A stretch of DNA of 39,614 bases, from contig JACQWQ010000054.1 of the NCBI GenBank assembly GCA_016209205.1, positions 1 through 39,614 on the forward strand, read 5' to 3'. Shown here piece after piece: positions 1 to 7,425 of the stretch. This DNA comes from Chloroflexota bacterium. Lineage in GTDB: Bacteria > Chloroflexota > Anaerolineae > UBA4142 > SHND01. The translations under genes were made by a program, and so were the position numbers. The first letter of the stretch is position 1; every line of letters starts with the position of its first letter. Below the pieces are notes generated by a model. That model saw only the letters and a program-made list of their open reading frames with translations, ran no database searches and had not been told where the DNA came from.

Positions 1-564
1 GAGTATGGTTTGCGCTAACCAATCCGCGACTTTGTACAGAGGGCGGGGCGCCACCAGACGATTGAGGATCAGAACCAGTGCCACCGTGCCATAGTCCAGT
101 TCGGCGGCACTGGGGCAGTAGCGGTTGATGGTGGCACGCACCTGCAGAATTTCGAGCAAGGTGTAGAGGACGGATAGGGCACCCAACTGGCGGCGGAGTT
201 GCGCGCGGGTCAACCAGTCCACGATCATCGCCATGGTGAAGGTGCCACGCCGGAGGAGGCGCGCGCGGCGTGCCGCCCAGACGGCACGCCGGTAGGTGCG
301 CCGTGCGGCTTGGTAGTGAAGCCACGCCCACTTGCGCCAGCGGGCACGCGGTTGCCAGGGGTAGAGCGGCCCACGTTGCGGGTCATGGGTCAAGACCAGG
401 ACCAAGGAGGGAGGCGCGGGCCGCGGGACTCCGCTTGGAGTGTTGGGGCCGTGCCCCAGAGAGTCGAACGGTAGACCGCCACAGCAGGCGAACGCCAGCA
501 GGGCGACGAACCAAAAAAGCCAGAGCAGGGCGTGCGCCACGCGCGTTTTTGTGGTAGAGTCCAT
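1..564 (-). CDS. Transposase, N-terminal part (DUF4277/IS1634-like), partial
   Basis: The reading frame is open for 188 codons from an ATG at 564 to the left edge, and the remainder lies outside the window. The N-terminus is hydrophobic, followed by a very Arg-rich stretch. The last visible 45 residues contain the pattern INRYCP...LDYGTVALVLILNRL and then VAPRPLYKVADWLAQ. This matches the DUF4277 start of IS1634-type DDE transposases, where NRL..PRPLY is typical. The catalytic DDE residues would lie beyond the edge. Several shorter overlapping frames here are judged to be shadows. Family assignment rests on motif memory, not a search. Confidence 0.6.
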   Translation of the reverse strand, partial: MDSTTKTRVAHALLWLFWFVALLAFACCGGLPFDSLGHGPNTPSGVPRPAPPSLVLVLTHDPQRGPLYPWQPRARWRKWAWLHYQAARRTYRRAVWAARRARLLRRGTFTMAMIVDWLTRAQLRRQLGALSVLYTLLEILQVRATINRYCPSAAELDYGTVALVLILNRLVAPRPLYKVADWLAQTIL

Positions 565-640
565 GGAGAGCGCTCCGGTAGAGTGTACGAGATGATACTT
601 TATACTCTACCACAGAAGGGGCGCTCTATCGCTCTCTGTT
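1..640 (-). mobile_element. Insertion sequence, right part (IS1634/IS4-like), cut by the window edge
   Basis: This is the 5' end of a transposase gene plus about 75 bp of non-coding end sequence. The end region has inverted repeats: GGTAGAGT at 577-584 faces ACTCTACC at 604-611, and GGTAGAGT also occurs at 553-560. The palindrome GAGCGCTC lies at 568-575, with a related GCGCTCTATCGCTCTCTG at 621-638. The exact terminus and target duplication cannot be fixed because the other end lies outside the window. The element sits directly against a toxin gene that lacks its N-terminus, so it probably inserted into that module. Confidence 0.55.
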
Positions 641-649
641 TCTATCCGA

Positions 650-895
650 TTGTTAAGGTGCGAAATTCAGGCTAAGGGATGTGTTGGTCAATCCCGTTTC
701 GCCCGCCGAAAAAGAGAATGGAATCCAAACCATCCCAGTCTGCAATTCAAGAAGATCAAAGGAACACTTTATTCTGCTCGGATTACTTTGAACTATCGTG
801 CAGTTGGTTCCCTTCAGGGCGATGAGCTAATTTGGTTCTGGGTTGGGTCACATGCGAACTATGACAAGCTCCTCCAGCAGATTCACAAAAAATGA
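650..895 (+). pseudogene. RelE/ParE-like toxin, N-terminally damaged
   Basis: From about residue 25 the 81-residue frame matches the C-terminal two thirds of a small RelE/ParE-superfamily toxin: NPNHPSLQFKKIKG, then ITLNYRAVGSLQGDELIWFW and VGSHANYDKLL. In this family the NP.HPSL.FK stretch sits near the middle of a protein of about 85-90 residues and follows two amphipathic helices. Here those helices are replaced by unrelated sequence starting at a poor TTG codon, immediately next to the IS end. I infer that IS insertion or a later frameshift removed the N-terminus. No antitoxin partner is left. A strong terminator follows the stop codon. Confidence 0.55.
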
Positions 896-896
896 G

Positions 897-930
897 ACCG
901 CCATGTTTGCAAGAACATGGCGGTTCTTTT
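897..930 (+). terminator. Intrinsic terminator after the toxin remnant
   Basis: An 11-bp perfect inverted repeat (897-907 with 914-924, loop TGCAAG) is followed by TCTTTT. It lies 2 bp after the stop codon of the toxin remnant, as expected for a rho-independent terminator on the plus strand. Confidence 0.75.
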
Positions 931-947
931 CTGGAATTATTATGGTC

Positions 948-990
948 TCAACACCGCGCCTTCATTCGCCTGACTGACCAGCACATCGTA
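948..990 (-). pseudogene. Decayed copy of the ilvD 3' end (copy C)
   Basis: Read on the minus strand this encodes YDVLVSQANEGAVLRP followed by a stop. The intact IlvD ends in RYALLVSQANEGAVLKP. Over about 43 bp it differs from the ilvD end at 2030-2072 at only a few bases. It starts just after a terminator that follows a toxin gene, exactly as the intact ilvD end follows the HigA terminator. It is an isolated gene tail with no upstream ilvD sequence. Confidence 0.7.
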
Positions 991-1084
991 GTTTGGAAAA
1001 CTACGGCAAAAGAAGGTCAAATGCGGGACAAAGAATGCCTGTGGCGCGCGCACTTTCTTTGGCATCTTGTTTCCTTCTTTTGCC
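987..1084. repeat. Long inverted-repeat segment between the two ilvD tails
   Basis: This is non-coding sequence with nested symmetry. CGTAGTTT (987-994) pairs with AAACTACG (998-1005). GGCAAAAGAAGG (1005-1016) pairs perfectly with CCTTCTTTTGCC (1073-1084). Inside the latter, AAGAATGCC and GGCATCTT pair with one bulge. The 80-nt arm-to-arm structure resembles a small palindromic element or structured RNA. I do not recognise a known family. Confidence 0.4.
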
Positions 1085-1143
1085 GATGATTTTCAATCTT
1101 CGGTGCGCTTGTTGCTTGACAAAAAATTTTCTCCGTTCGTGAT

Positions 1144-1207
1144 TTCAACACCGCCCCTCGATTCGCCTGACTCACGAGCAGCGCATACCGCGCTATTCCG
1201 CCGTACG
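1144..1207 (-). pseudogene. Decayed copy of the ilvD 3' end (copy B)
   Basis: The minus strand reads YGGIARYALLVSQANRGAVLK, matching the IlvD C-terminus HGVMARYALLVSQANEGAVLK. The DNA aligns with 2029-2092 with about a dozen substitutions over 64 bp. The stop codon is lost, so the frame runs on into unrelated sequence. It is more diverged than copy C and lies just upstream of the HigBA promoter. Confidence 0.7.
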
Positions 1208-1239
1208 TGGAGTAGAGCAACGCGCGTCCCAGCTATGAA

Positions 1240-1268
1240 TTGCACTGCATCTCAACTTGAGATATAAT
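1240..1268 (+). promoter_or_regulatory. Sigma70-type promoter of the HigBA module
   Basis: A -35 box TTGCAC (1240-1245) and a perfect -10 box TATAAT (1263-1268) are separated by 17 bp. Transcription would start at about 1274-1276, on or beside the GTG start codon at 1275, which predicts a leaderless message. Confidence 0.65.
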
Positions 1269-1274
1269 TTCCAC

Positions 1275-1562
1275 GTGCATATTATCTCCCGCAAAGCGCT
1301 CCGCACGTTTTGGCAAAAACATCCAGACAGCAAAACTGCGCTTGCGCGCTGGTTCAAAATTGTAACGCATACAGAGTTTCGCAGTTTCGACGAATTGCGG
1401 CTGGTGTTCCCTTTTGCGGACCAAGTGGGTGATTTGATCGTTTTCAATGTCGGCGGCAACAAGTATCGTTTGATTGCCTCAATTCATTTCAATCGCGGCA
1501 AGGTGTATGTGCGACAAGTCCTGACACACGCCGAGTATGATCGAGGAGATTGGAAACAATGA
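1275..1562 (+). CDS. higB: HigB-family toxin (mRNA interferase)
   Basis: The 95-residue protein starts HIISRKALRTFWQKHPDSK and continues with ARWFKIV, RLVFPFADQVGDLIVFNVGG, KYRLIASIHF and VYVRQVLTHAEYD. This is the pattern of HigB-type toxins of the RelE superfamily, which cleave mRNA in or near translating ribosomes. A GTG at 1275 is preferred because it aligns with the usual MHII/MRII start; the upstream TTG at 1257 would add six residues that overlap the promoter. The gene comes before its antitoxin, the reversed order typical of hig loci, and its stop overlaps the next ATG by 4 bp. Family length fits well. Confidence 0.85.
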   Translation: MHIISRKALRTFWQKHPDSKTALARWFKIVTHTEFRSFDELRLVFPFADQVGDLIVFNVGGNKYRLIASIHFNRGKVYVRQVLTHAEYDRGDWKQ

Positions 1563-1957
1563 GTGTCGAAACGAAAAATTTGCAAGCGCAATGGGCAGCA
1601 TTCGCGCCCATTCTCTCGATTCGTAACGAACGCGAATATGACGCGGCAGTGAAACGTCTCGACGCGCTCTTGGATGAAATCGGCGCGAACGAAAAGCATC
1701 CCTTGTATAGTTTGCTCGATACGCTTGGCACATTGATTCATGTGTACGAACAAGAACATTATCCGATGCCGAATGTAAGCGGTAGAGAGATGCTGCGTTA
1801 TTTCATGGAAGAGCATGACGTGCGACAAAGTGATTTGTCGGAAATCGGATCGCAGGGGGTAGTTTCACAAATCTTGAACGGCACGCGGGAACTGAATGTG
1901 CGGCAAATCCGCGCGTTGGCAAAACGCTTTCATGTTTCGCCAGCAGTTTTCGTTTGA
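1559..1957 (+). CDS. higA: HigA-like antitoxin with XRE-type HTH
   Basis: This 132-residue protein is translationally coupled to the toxin (ATGA overlap, purine-rich GAGGAG upstream). The first 75 residues include a helical segment (YDAAVKRLDALLDEIGANEKHPLYSLLDTLGTLI) seen in the COG5499 type of HigA proteins. The C-terminus is an XRE helix-turn-helix: VRQSDLSEIGSQGVVSQILNG, then RELNVRQIRALAKRFHVSP. Its expected role is to neutralise HigB and repress the shared promoter at 1240-1268. A bidirectional terminator follows. Confidence 0.85.
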   Translation: MSVETKNLQAQWAAFAPILSIRNEREYDAAVKRLDALLDEIGANEKHPLYSLLDTLGTLIHVYEQEHYPMPNVSGREMLRYFMEEHDVRQSDLSEIGSQGVVSQILNGTRELNVRQIRALAKRFHVSPAVFV

Positions 1958-1984
1958 TCCGCAGAGAAATGTGCGCGCAAAGAA

Positions 1985-2021
1985 AAACGGGCGATGAGCA
2001 ATTCATCGCCCGTTTCATTTT
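1985..2021. terminator. Bidirectional terminator between higA and ilvD
   Basis: A 13-bp perfect stem (1985-1997 with 2003-2015, loop GCAAT) has A-rich sequence on its left and T-rich sequence on its right. It can therefore end transcription of higA (plus) and ilvD (minus), which converge here. Confidence 0.8.
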
Positions 2022-3695
2022 TCACGGTTTCAACACCGCCCCTTCATTCGCCTGACTCACCAGCAGCGCGTAGCGTGCCATCACGCCGTGCGTGTAACGC
2101 GGCGGCGGCGCGCTCCAATTTCCCAATCGTTCCCTCAATTCCTTTTCTCCCAATTCCACACTCAACGCGCGCTTGTCCACATCAATCACCACCTTATCGC
2201 CTTCTTGCAGCGCCGCGATCGGTCCGCCGACGAATGCTTCGGGCGCGATGTGTCCGACCATCAAGCCGCGCGTCGCCCCGCTGAATCGTCCGTCCGTAAT
2301 CAACGCGACCGATTCGCCCAAGCCCTTGCCCACAATCGCGGCAGTGACCCCTAACATTTCACGCATGCCCGGTCCGCCGCGCGGTCCTTCGTAACGAATC
2401 ACCACCGTGTCGCCCGCTTCAATTTTGCCTTGTGTCACCGCGTCCATCGCGTCCTCTTCGCGATTGAAAATGCGCGCGGGTCCGCGATGATACGGGCGCT
2501 CGTGTCCCGCGACTTTGACCACCGCGCCATCGGGAGCCAAATTGCCCTTGAGAATCACGAGACCACCTGTCGCCTTTAACGGATCGTTCAGCGGGCGAAT
2601 CACTACCTGCCCCGCGACTTCACGCGCGTTATTCGCTTCTTGCGCGAAGGTGTTGCCCGTCACCGTGAGCGCGTCGCCTTGCACGTAACCGCCGTCGAGC
2701 AAACGTTTGGCAATGACCGGAATGCCACCGGCGCGGTCTACTTCCACCGCCGTAAAGCGTCCACCCGGCACGAGGTCGGCATACAACGGCGTACGCGCGC
2801 TGATGGGATCGAAATCGTCAATCGTGAGCGGCACGCCCGCTTCGCGCGCGAGCGCGATGAGGTGCAGCACCGCGTTCGTCGAGCCGCCGGTCATCGCCAC
2901 GCATGCAATCGCGTTTTCGAATGCGGCGCGCGTGAGAATGTCGCGCGGTTTGATGTCGCGCTTGAGCGTTTCCAACGCCATCGCACCGACATTGCGCGCC
3001 ACGTCTTTTTTCCGCGGATCCACGGCGGGGACGCTGTTCGCGCCGAACGGCGAAAGCCCGATGATTTCCATCACCGTCGCCATCGTATTCGCGGTGTACT
3101 GTCCGCCGCACGCGCCGGGTCCGGGGCACACGACCTGTTCAAATTCGTGCAAGTCCGCTTCGGACATTTTGCCCGCCGCCACTGCGCCAATCGCTTCAAA
3201 GATCGCGCCGACCGCATAATCCTTGCCGCGCCAATGTCCGGGCATGATCGTGCCGCCGTACAAGACAACGCCGGGGATATTCAGACGCGCGAGCGCCATG
3301 CCTGCCGCGGGAATCGTTTTATCGCACCCGCACAACAACACCAGCGCGTCAAAATAATACGCGCGCGCCATGAGTTCAATCGAATCGGCAATGAGGTCGC
3401 GGCTGATGAGCGAAGTCTTCATGCCTTCGGTGCCCATCGTGATGCCGTCGTGCGCGCTGACCGTATTGAATTGGAACGGCGCGCCGCCCGCCGCGCGAAT
3501 CCCTTCGTGAATAGATTGCGCGAGTTCGGGCAAATGAAAATTGCAGCTCATTTGCGCGTACGGCACGCCGACGCCGATGAGCGGTTTTTGCAAATCGTCG
3601 CTCGTATAACCGACCGCGTGAAAATACGAACGCGCCGCCGCGCGATTCACACCATCGAGCAAAATACGCGAACGAGAACGGGGATCAGAATTCAT
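2022..3695 (-). CDS. ilvD: Dihydroxy-acid dehydratase
   Basis: This 557-residue enzyme of branched-chain amino acid and pantothenate precursor synthesis dehydrates 2,3-dihydroxy-isovalerate and 2,3-dihydroxy-3-methylvalerate to the 2-oxo acids. Length and motifs are those of the IlvD/Edd family. Cluster-binding cysteines are visible at about residues 51 (QMSCN), 124 (CGCDKTIPAAGMA) and 196 (GPGACGGQYTANTM), and TGGSTNAVLHL follows. The C-terminal GRFSGATRGLMVGHIAPEA loop is also intact. The start ATG has no obvious Shine-Dalgarno sequence; GAAGGAT repeats lie just upstream. No other ilv genes are nearby. Fragments of its 3' end recur at 948-990 and 1144-1207. Confidence 0.97.
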   Translation of the reverse strand: MNSDPRSRSRILLDGVNRAAARSYFHAVGYTSDDLQKPLIGVGVPYAQMSCNFHLPELAQSIHEGIRAAGGAPFQFNTVSAHDGITMGTEGMKTSLISRDLIADSIELMARAYYFDALVLLCGCDKTIPAAGMALARLNIPGVVLYGGTIMPGHWRGKDYAVGAIFEAIGAVAAGKMSEADLHEFEQVVCPGPGACGGQYTANTMATVMEIIGLSPFGANSVPAVDPRKKDVARNVGAMALETLKRDIKPRDILTRAAFENAIACVAMTGGSTNAVLHLIALAREAGVPLTIDDFDPISARTPLYADLVPGGRFTAVEVDRAGGIPVIAKRLLDGGYVQGDALTVTGNTFAQEANNAREVAGQVVIRPLNDPLKATGGLVILKGNLAPDGAVVKVAGHERPYHRGPARIFNREEDAMDAVTQGKIEAGDTVVIRYEGPRGGPGMREMLGVTAAIVGKGLGESVALITDGRFSGATRGLMVGHIAPEAFVGGPIAALQEGDKVVIDVDKRALSVELGEKELRERLGNWSAPPPRYTHGVMARYALLVSQANEGAVLKP

Positions 3696-3705
3696 TTTGA
3701 ATGCA

Positions 3706-3775
3706 GAAGGATGAAGGATGAAGGATGAAAAAATTGGCGCGTTGTTTCATCCTCCATCCTTCCGCCTTCATCCTT
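3706..3775. repeat. Heptamer tandem repeat with inverted partner
   Basis: Three GAAGGAT units (3706-3726) upstream of ilvD face a complementary CATCCTCCATCCTTCC-type tract (about 3749-3775). Together they can fold into a hairpin in the gap between ilvD and the LysM gene. The tract resembles cyanobacterial short tandemly repeated repetitive (STRR) sequences. Confidence 0.6.
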
Positions 3776-3786
3776 TATTCCTTTCT

Positions 3787-4659
3787 TCACGGTGTTACGT
3801 TCACTTGCCCGACCATCGTCGGGTCCTCATTGACATAGTACGAATAGTTGCCCGCAGCATCGAACTTGAAAACAAAGGTACCGCCAGACGGAATGGGCGG
3901 CGATGCAAACACTTCATTCGGTTGTCCGGGAATGCCGCTCAGCAGTGTATAGGTTTTCTGGTCGTTGTTGATCCACAACACCGCTTGCCCCGCTTTGATT
4001 TCGACCGGGTTTGGATTCACCTGGCTGTTTTGCAGTGTCACCGTCGCCGATGGTTCGACGAGATTTCCATCCGACGTTGGCGGCGGGACTGTAGTGGGTG
4101 GTGGGATTGCGGTAGGCGGCGGCGGGACGGGCGTTTCACCACTAATCGGCGGCACGGGCGTTTGATTGCCGTACTGTACCGAACCGGGGCATGGAATGAC
4201 CAGCGTCATGCCGGGACGCAGCACGCGTCCCCACAAATGGTTCGCGTTGCGCAGGGCATTGATCGTCGTACCGTGATTCAGCGCGATGCGAAACAGATTG
4301 TCTTGAGGTTTGACCACGTACGTTTGCGAAGGCGCGCATGGTTTGGGCTGCGGCGGATAGGGGGGGGGGACATTTCCGCACGGCACAATCAGCATCTGCC
4401 CTGCGTAAATGTAATTCGGATTGTGCAGCCCGTTGATCTGCGCGAGATACCAGTACGACACGCCGTGACGCGCCGCGATGCGAAACAAATTGTCGCCGGG
4501 ACGCACGACGTACCAGCAGCCGCCCCATGTGAGCGATGGTGCAGTAACGTCCACACCCCGCCCGGTTGTAGCACCCGCGACACCCGCGACTGCGCCTGAC
4601 AACAAAAGCAGCACCAACCACACCAACATCCCCACTCGCATTCGTTCGCCGCGTTTCAT
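3787..4659 (-). CDS. Secreted LysM protein with C-terminal cupredoxin-like domain
   Basis: The 290-residue product has an N-terminal signal peptide (residues ~1-30, MRVGMLVWLVLLLLSGAVAG). Two LysM peptidoglycan/glycan-binding motifs follow: YVVRPGDNLFRIAARHGVSY...IYAGQMLIVPC and YVVKPQDNLFRIALNHGTTI...LRPGMTLVIPC. Next come a Pro/Thr linker and a cupredoxin-type beta domain of about 90 residues. In that domain the usual blue-copper ligands look lost: the HTV position is YTL, and YYC..HP..M is YYVNEDPTM, keeping only the Met. It probably binds wall material and does not carry copper. A strong GAGGAGG ribosome site supports the start. It is likely monocistronic. Confidence 0.85.
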   Translation of the reverse strand: MKRGERMRVGMLVWLVLLLLSGAVAGVAGATTGRGVDVTAPSLTWGGCWYVVRPGDNLFRIAARHGVSYWYLAQINGLHNPNYIYAGQMLIVPCGNVPPPYPPQPKPCAPSQTYVVKPQDNLFRIALNHGTTINALRNANHLWGRVLRPGMTLVIPCPGSVQYGNQTPVPPISGETPVPPPPTAIPPPTTVPPPTSDGNLVEPSATVTLQNSQVNPNPVEIKAGQAVLWINNDQKTYTLLSGIPGQPNEVFASPPIPSGGTFVFKFDAAGNYSYYVNEDPTMVGQVNVTP

Positions 4660-4786
4660 TACGCCTCCTCATTCTTTCTAGCGTGTCCAAGGCATTGTTT
4701 CAATCCTGCGATCTGCGCGATAGAATTCGATTCGCGTGGGACGCAGCAATGCCACAACTCCCATGCGCCCTGCTTTCGTCTTGAAT

Positions 4787-5131
4787 TCAGGTTTTGACAG
4801 CTTCCCGAATGGCATCGGGCGAGACCTTGCCGCCCCACCATTTTGCAGCAATCGCTTCAATCGTCCAACCTGCCGCAATTAGCTCAAGGGCATGCGCAGC
4901 TTCAATGCGGGTGTATTTGAATGTCGGACGTCCACCGCAGACCCCCGGCGCGGCGACAATGTATTTACCCAGGGGATAGTAATTGTACGGTTCGCCGCCA
5001 AACAGCTCATGCACCACGCGCTTGGTTGCGGTCTTTTGATTCGATGCACCCTTGACACGTGTCGTCCTTTTTCTGCCGTTCGCAGCCCGCGGCGCCTTGT
5101 ATTTTCGTGGCTCATTTCGTTTTGCATTCAT
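4787..5131 (-). CDS. DUF433 family protein (possible antitoxin)
   Basis: This 114-residue protein has a basic N-terminus (RNEPRKYKAPRAANGRKR) and a C-terminal DUF433 domain: YIVAAPGVCGGRPTFKYTRI, then ALELIAAGWTIEAIAAKW and SPDAIREAVK. DUF433 proteins are small HTH-like proteins commonly encoded beside DUF5615 (PIN-like) toxins. No DUF5615 gene is visible downstream: 4660-4786 holds no convincing ORF. This is therefore an orphan, or the partner has decayed. The ATG at 5131 has an AGGAGAAGG site; a GTG at 5149 would overlap that site. Confidence 0.7.
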   Translation of the reverse strand: MNAKRNEPRKYKAPRAANGRKRTTRVKGASNQKTATKRVVHELFGGEPYNYYPLGKYIVAAPGVCGGRPTFKYTRIEAAHALELIAAGWTIEAIAAKWWGGKVSPDAIREAVKT

Positions 5132-5235
5132 TCGACCTTCTCCTGGCACCCTGTCACCTTGTCACTTTTTCACCGCTTTATCTCTTCATCCTTTATCCTG
5201 CTGCCAGATTTCACTACCTCGAAAAATCACCTCAC

Positions 5236-5299
5236 CCCCTGCCCCCTCTCCTTCAAAGCGAGGGGGAATTGCGTACGGGACGAACGCCGCTTCGTTCCC
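5236..5299. repeat. Palindromic intergenic repeats downstream of the oxidoreductase gene
   Basis: CCCCCTC (5242-5248) pairs with GAGGGGG (5260-5266), within a CTCACCCCCTGCCCCCTC-type tract. A second hairpin GGGACGAA...TTCGTTCCC lies at 5277-5299. Its core CGAACGCCGC(T/C)TCGTTCC recurs inside the SH3b lipoprotein gene at 35483-35506. The rest of 5132-5336 holds no gene. Confidence 0.6.
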
Positions 5300-5336
5300 T
5301 CTGCATTGGTCTCCGATTCTCAGTCCTCAGTCCTCA

Positions 5337-6353
5337 TTACTTGACACTGACCGGCTTGCCGCCTTGCCGCGCCGATTCGTTGATCGCGTCCCACAATTTC
5401 GCCATACGCAAGCCGACTTGCGGCGGACACGGATTTTCCATTTTGCCCGCGCGCACGTCGAGAAATTGTTCCCACACGCCGAGCGATGCCGAGACCTTCA
5501 CTTTTTTGGGACGGAAATCAAACGCGCGTTTTGCCGCCAGCTGTACTTCCAAACGTTCGCCCCAGATGCCCGTGCGCAACAGACCTTTGTTGCCGACGAC
5601 GATGATTTCCGAAGCGAACGCGGGGAACGCATCGCCGCAGCCGTGCATGGTAACGTACACGCCCGATCTCGTTTTCGCCATCACGGTCCCGATAATATCC
5701 ACAGGCGCGCCGCGATTGTCCAACCACGCCGCAACCTCGACAAAATCTTCGCCGACCAGATCGCACGTCGTATTCAACAAATGTGCGCCGGTGTCAAACA
5801 AAAAGCCGCCGCCCGAAAGTTTTGGCATTTGCCGCCACGTGTTCGCCGTATTCGCTTTCCAATTTTGCCATGCCATGCCGTTAATACTTTGCACCACGCC
5901 GATCTCACCTTCGCGCAGCATTTTGACGGCCGCGCGGATTTGCGGGGAGAGCGAACCCGGAAACGCGACGACGAGCAGCCGTCCGGTTTGCTTTGTGACC
6001 TTGATGAGTTTACGCGCTTGGCGCGCGTTCATCACCATCGGTTTTTCCAGCAAAACGTCCAGCCCGCTCTCGAGACACGCGACGGATTGTTTCAAGTGAA
6101 ACGCGTGCGGCGTCACGATGAGCGCGGCGTCCAATTCACCTTTCATTTCTTGCAATAGCGGTTCCAGCTGCAAGCCGGTTGTGGGGACGGGCACATCATA
6201 TTTTTCAAACAATTCCAATGCCAGCGTGAGCTGCTGCGGGGACGGATCACACAACGCGACGATCTCCGTCGTACCCTGCTGTTTCAACATCGTCTCGATG
6301 TGATAGCGCGCCATCACACCTGTACCAATGACCACAGTGCGAATTTTGTTCAC
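5337..6353 (-). CDS. Gfo/Idh/MocA family NAD(P)-dependent oxidoreductase
   Basis: The product is about 338 residues. The N-terminal Rossmann fold is clear (IRTVVIGTGVMARYHIETM, then EIVALCDPS), with VTPHAFH and the family's LEKPMVMN motif, in which the Lys is catalytic or substrate-binding. The C-terminal alpha/beta domain has the DTGAHLLNTTCDLVG motif. Such enzymes oxidise or reduce sugars and cyclitols; the substrate cannot be read from sequence. The GTG at 6353 (VNKIRTVVIG) is chosen because the upstream part of the open frame overlaps a palindromic repeat. The gene lies downstream of a sugar-phosphate isomerase and an aldo/keto reductase on the same strand. Confidence 0.9.
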   Translation of the reverse strand: MNKIRTVVIGTGVMARYHIETMLKQQGTTEIVALCDPSPQQLTLALELFEKYDVPVPTTGLQLEPLLQEMKGELDAALIVTPHAFHLKQSVACLESGLDVLLEKPMVMNARQARKLIKVTKQTGRLLVVAFPGSLSPQIRAAVKMLREGEIGVVQSINGMAWQNWKANTANTWRQMPKLSGGGFLFDTGAHLLNTTCDLVGEDFVEVAAWLDNRGAPVDIIGTVMAKTRSGVYVTMHGCGDAFPAFASEIIVVGNKGLLRTGIWGERLEVQLAAKRAFDFRPKKVKVSASLGVWEQFLDVRAGKMENPCPPQVGLRMAKLWDAINESARQGGKPVSVK

Positions 6354-6360
6354 GATAAAA

Positions 6361-6432
6361 GTAGGGGCGAAGCATTCACACTCATGCACGCGAATCGAGT
6401 CACACCCGCGCATGTGGATGCTTCGCCCCTAC
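6361..6432. repeat. GTAGGGGCGAAGCAT inverted repeat
   Basis: GTAGGGGCGAAGCAT (6361-6375) and its exact complement (6418-6432) enclose 42 bp between the isomerase stop and the oxidoreductase start. The right arm overlaps the last codons of the isomerase gene. GTAGGGGCG-type palindromes are common dispersed repeats in cyanobacteria and Chloroflexota. A related GTAGGGGCGGCGCC...GCCCGCCC sits at 16649-16676. Confidence 0.75.
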
Positions 6433-7331
6433 GCGATTGCCTCCCTTAAATTTTTCTTGCCGATCAACAAGCCCTCCTTGACCAATTCTTCCGTATGTTC
6501 GTAATCCGGGTCTTCGTGCTCGATGGATAATACGCCGTCATAGCCGTTGGCGCGCAAAACCGCTGCCCACCGCCGCCAATCAATTTCGCCTTTGCCGGGC
6601 AGACGATATTTCCACCACGTATCCCAACCGGAATTGAGAATCGAATACGTCGCGCGTTTATCCGGATAAATTTGTGTGTCCTTGGCGTGCGTGTGAAAAA
6701 TGCGCGACGCGTATTTTGGCACGATGTCATAGTAATTGACGCCGAGCCAGACGAGATGCGACGGATCGAGATTCAATCCGAAATTCGCGTACGGCAAACG
6801 CGTGAACATTTCGTCCCACAGCACCGGCGCATACGCCAAATTGCCGGGCAACCCTTCGAATTGCCAACCGGGCATCGGGCAATTTTCAATCGCGACGCGG
6901 ATGTTTCGTTCCGCCGCGTATTCGAGCAGCGGCGTAAACACGCGCGTCATTTCGTCAAAATTCTGCGCCTGCGTTTTCGTTTCATCGCGTCCGACAAAGG
7001 TGCTGATCGTATTCACGCCCAACCGCTGCGCGGCGTCCACGACGCGATACAAATGCCGCACCATCGCGTCGCGTTTCGCCGCGTCCCGGTCCAATGGATT
7101 TTCACAGTACGTCAAACAGGAAAACGCGACGCCATGTTGTTTCGCGAACGCGTTCAGCGCGTCCGCGTCGGCTTGGGTGAAATGGCTCACGTCGAGGGAG
7201 GGATCCATTTTGTCGGTATGGGGAGGCCAACAAGCGACTTCGAGCCAAGCAAAACCATTCGCGCCTGCCCACGCGATAATTTCGGGCAAGCGCCGTTCCC
7301 GTAAACAATTGGTGAGGAAACCGATGTGCAT
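6429..7331 (-). CDS. Sugar phosphate isomerase/epimerase (xylose isomerase-like TIM barrel)
   Basis: This 300-residue AP_endonuc_2/IolE-type TIM-barrel protein has metal-site signatures in order: LGVNTISTFVGRDE, IRVAIENCPM (Glu ligand), FGLNLDPSHLVW (Asp/His), SRIFHTHAKDTQ (His), and a late YDGVLSIEHEDPDYE (Glu). Such enzymes isomerise or epimerise sugars, sugar acids or inositols with a divalent metal. It is encoded upstream of the Gfo/Idh/MocA oxidoreductase on the same strand, the usual pairing in sugar or cyclitol catabolism. No strong Shine-Dalgarno is seen before the ATG at 7331. Exact substrate unknown. Confidence 0.88.
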   Translation of the reverse strand: MHIGFLTNCLRERRLPEIIAWAGANGFAWLEVACWPPHTDKMDPSLDVSHFTQADADALNAFAKQHGVAFSCLTYCENPLDRDAAKRDAMVRHLYRVVDAAQRLGVNTISTFVGRDETKTQAQNFDEMTRVFTPLLEYAAERNIRVAIENCPMPGWQFEGLPGNLAYAPVLWDEMFTRLPYANFGLNLDPSHLVWLGVNYYDIVPKYASRIFHTHAKDTQIYPDKRATYSILNSGWDTWWKYRLPGKGEIDWRRWAAVLRANGYDGVLSIEHEDPDYEHTEELVKEGLLIGKKNLREAIA

Positions 7332-7334
7332 GGG

Positions 7335-7425
7335 AAAAACTGGAAACTGGAAATTGGAAATTGGAAATTGGAAAACTCTGCGTTCTAACTTCTAACTTCC
7401 AACTTCCAACCTCCAATTTCTAATG
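7335..7425. repeat. Short tandem repeats (GGAAATT / TAACTTC / CCAACTTC types)
   Basis: The gap between the isomerase and the aldo/keto reductase consists largely of GGAAATTGGAAATT repeats followed by TCTAACTTCTAACTTCC and CCAACCTCCAATTTC runs. Units are about 7-8 bp and partly self-complementary, as in cyanobacterial STRR sequences. No gene or promoter is evident. Confidence 0.65.

Noticed and set aside
2640..3728. A 362-codon open frame on the plus strand opposite ilvD
   Set aside because: Arg/His-rich shadow of the intact ilvD gene, with no recognisable motifs.
4660..4786. DUF5615 toxin partner for the DUF433 protein
   Set aside because: The short minus-strand frames here lack the LLDEN start and the HD.DF motif of DUF5615.
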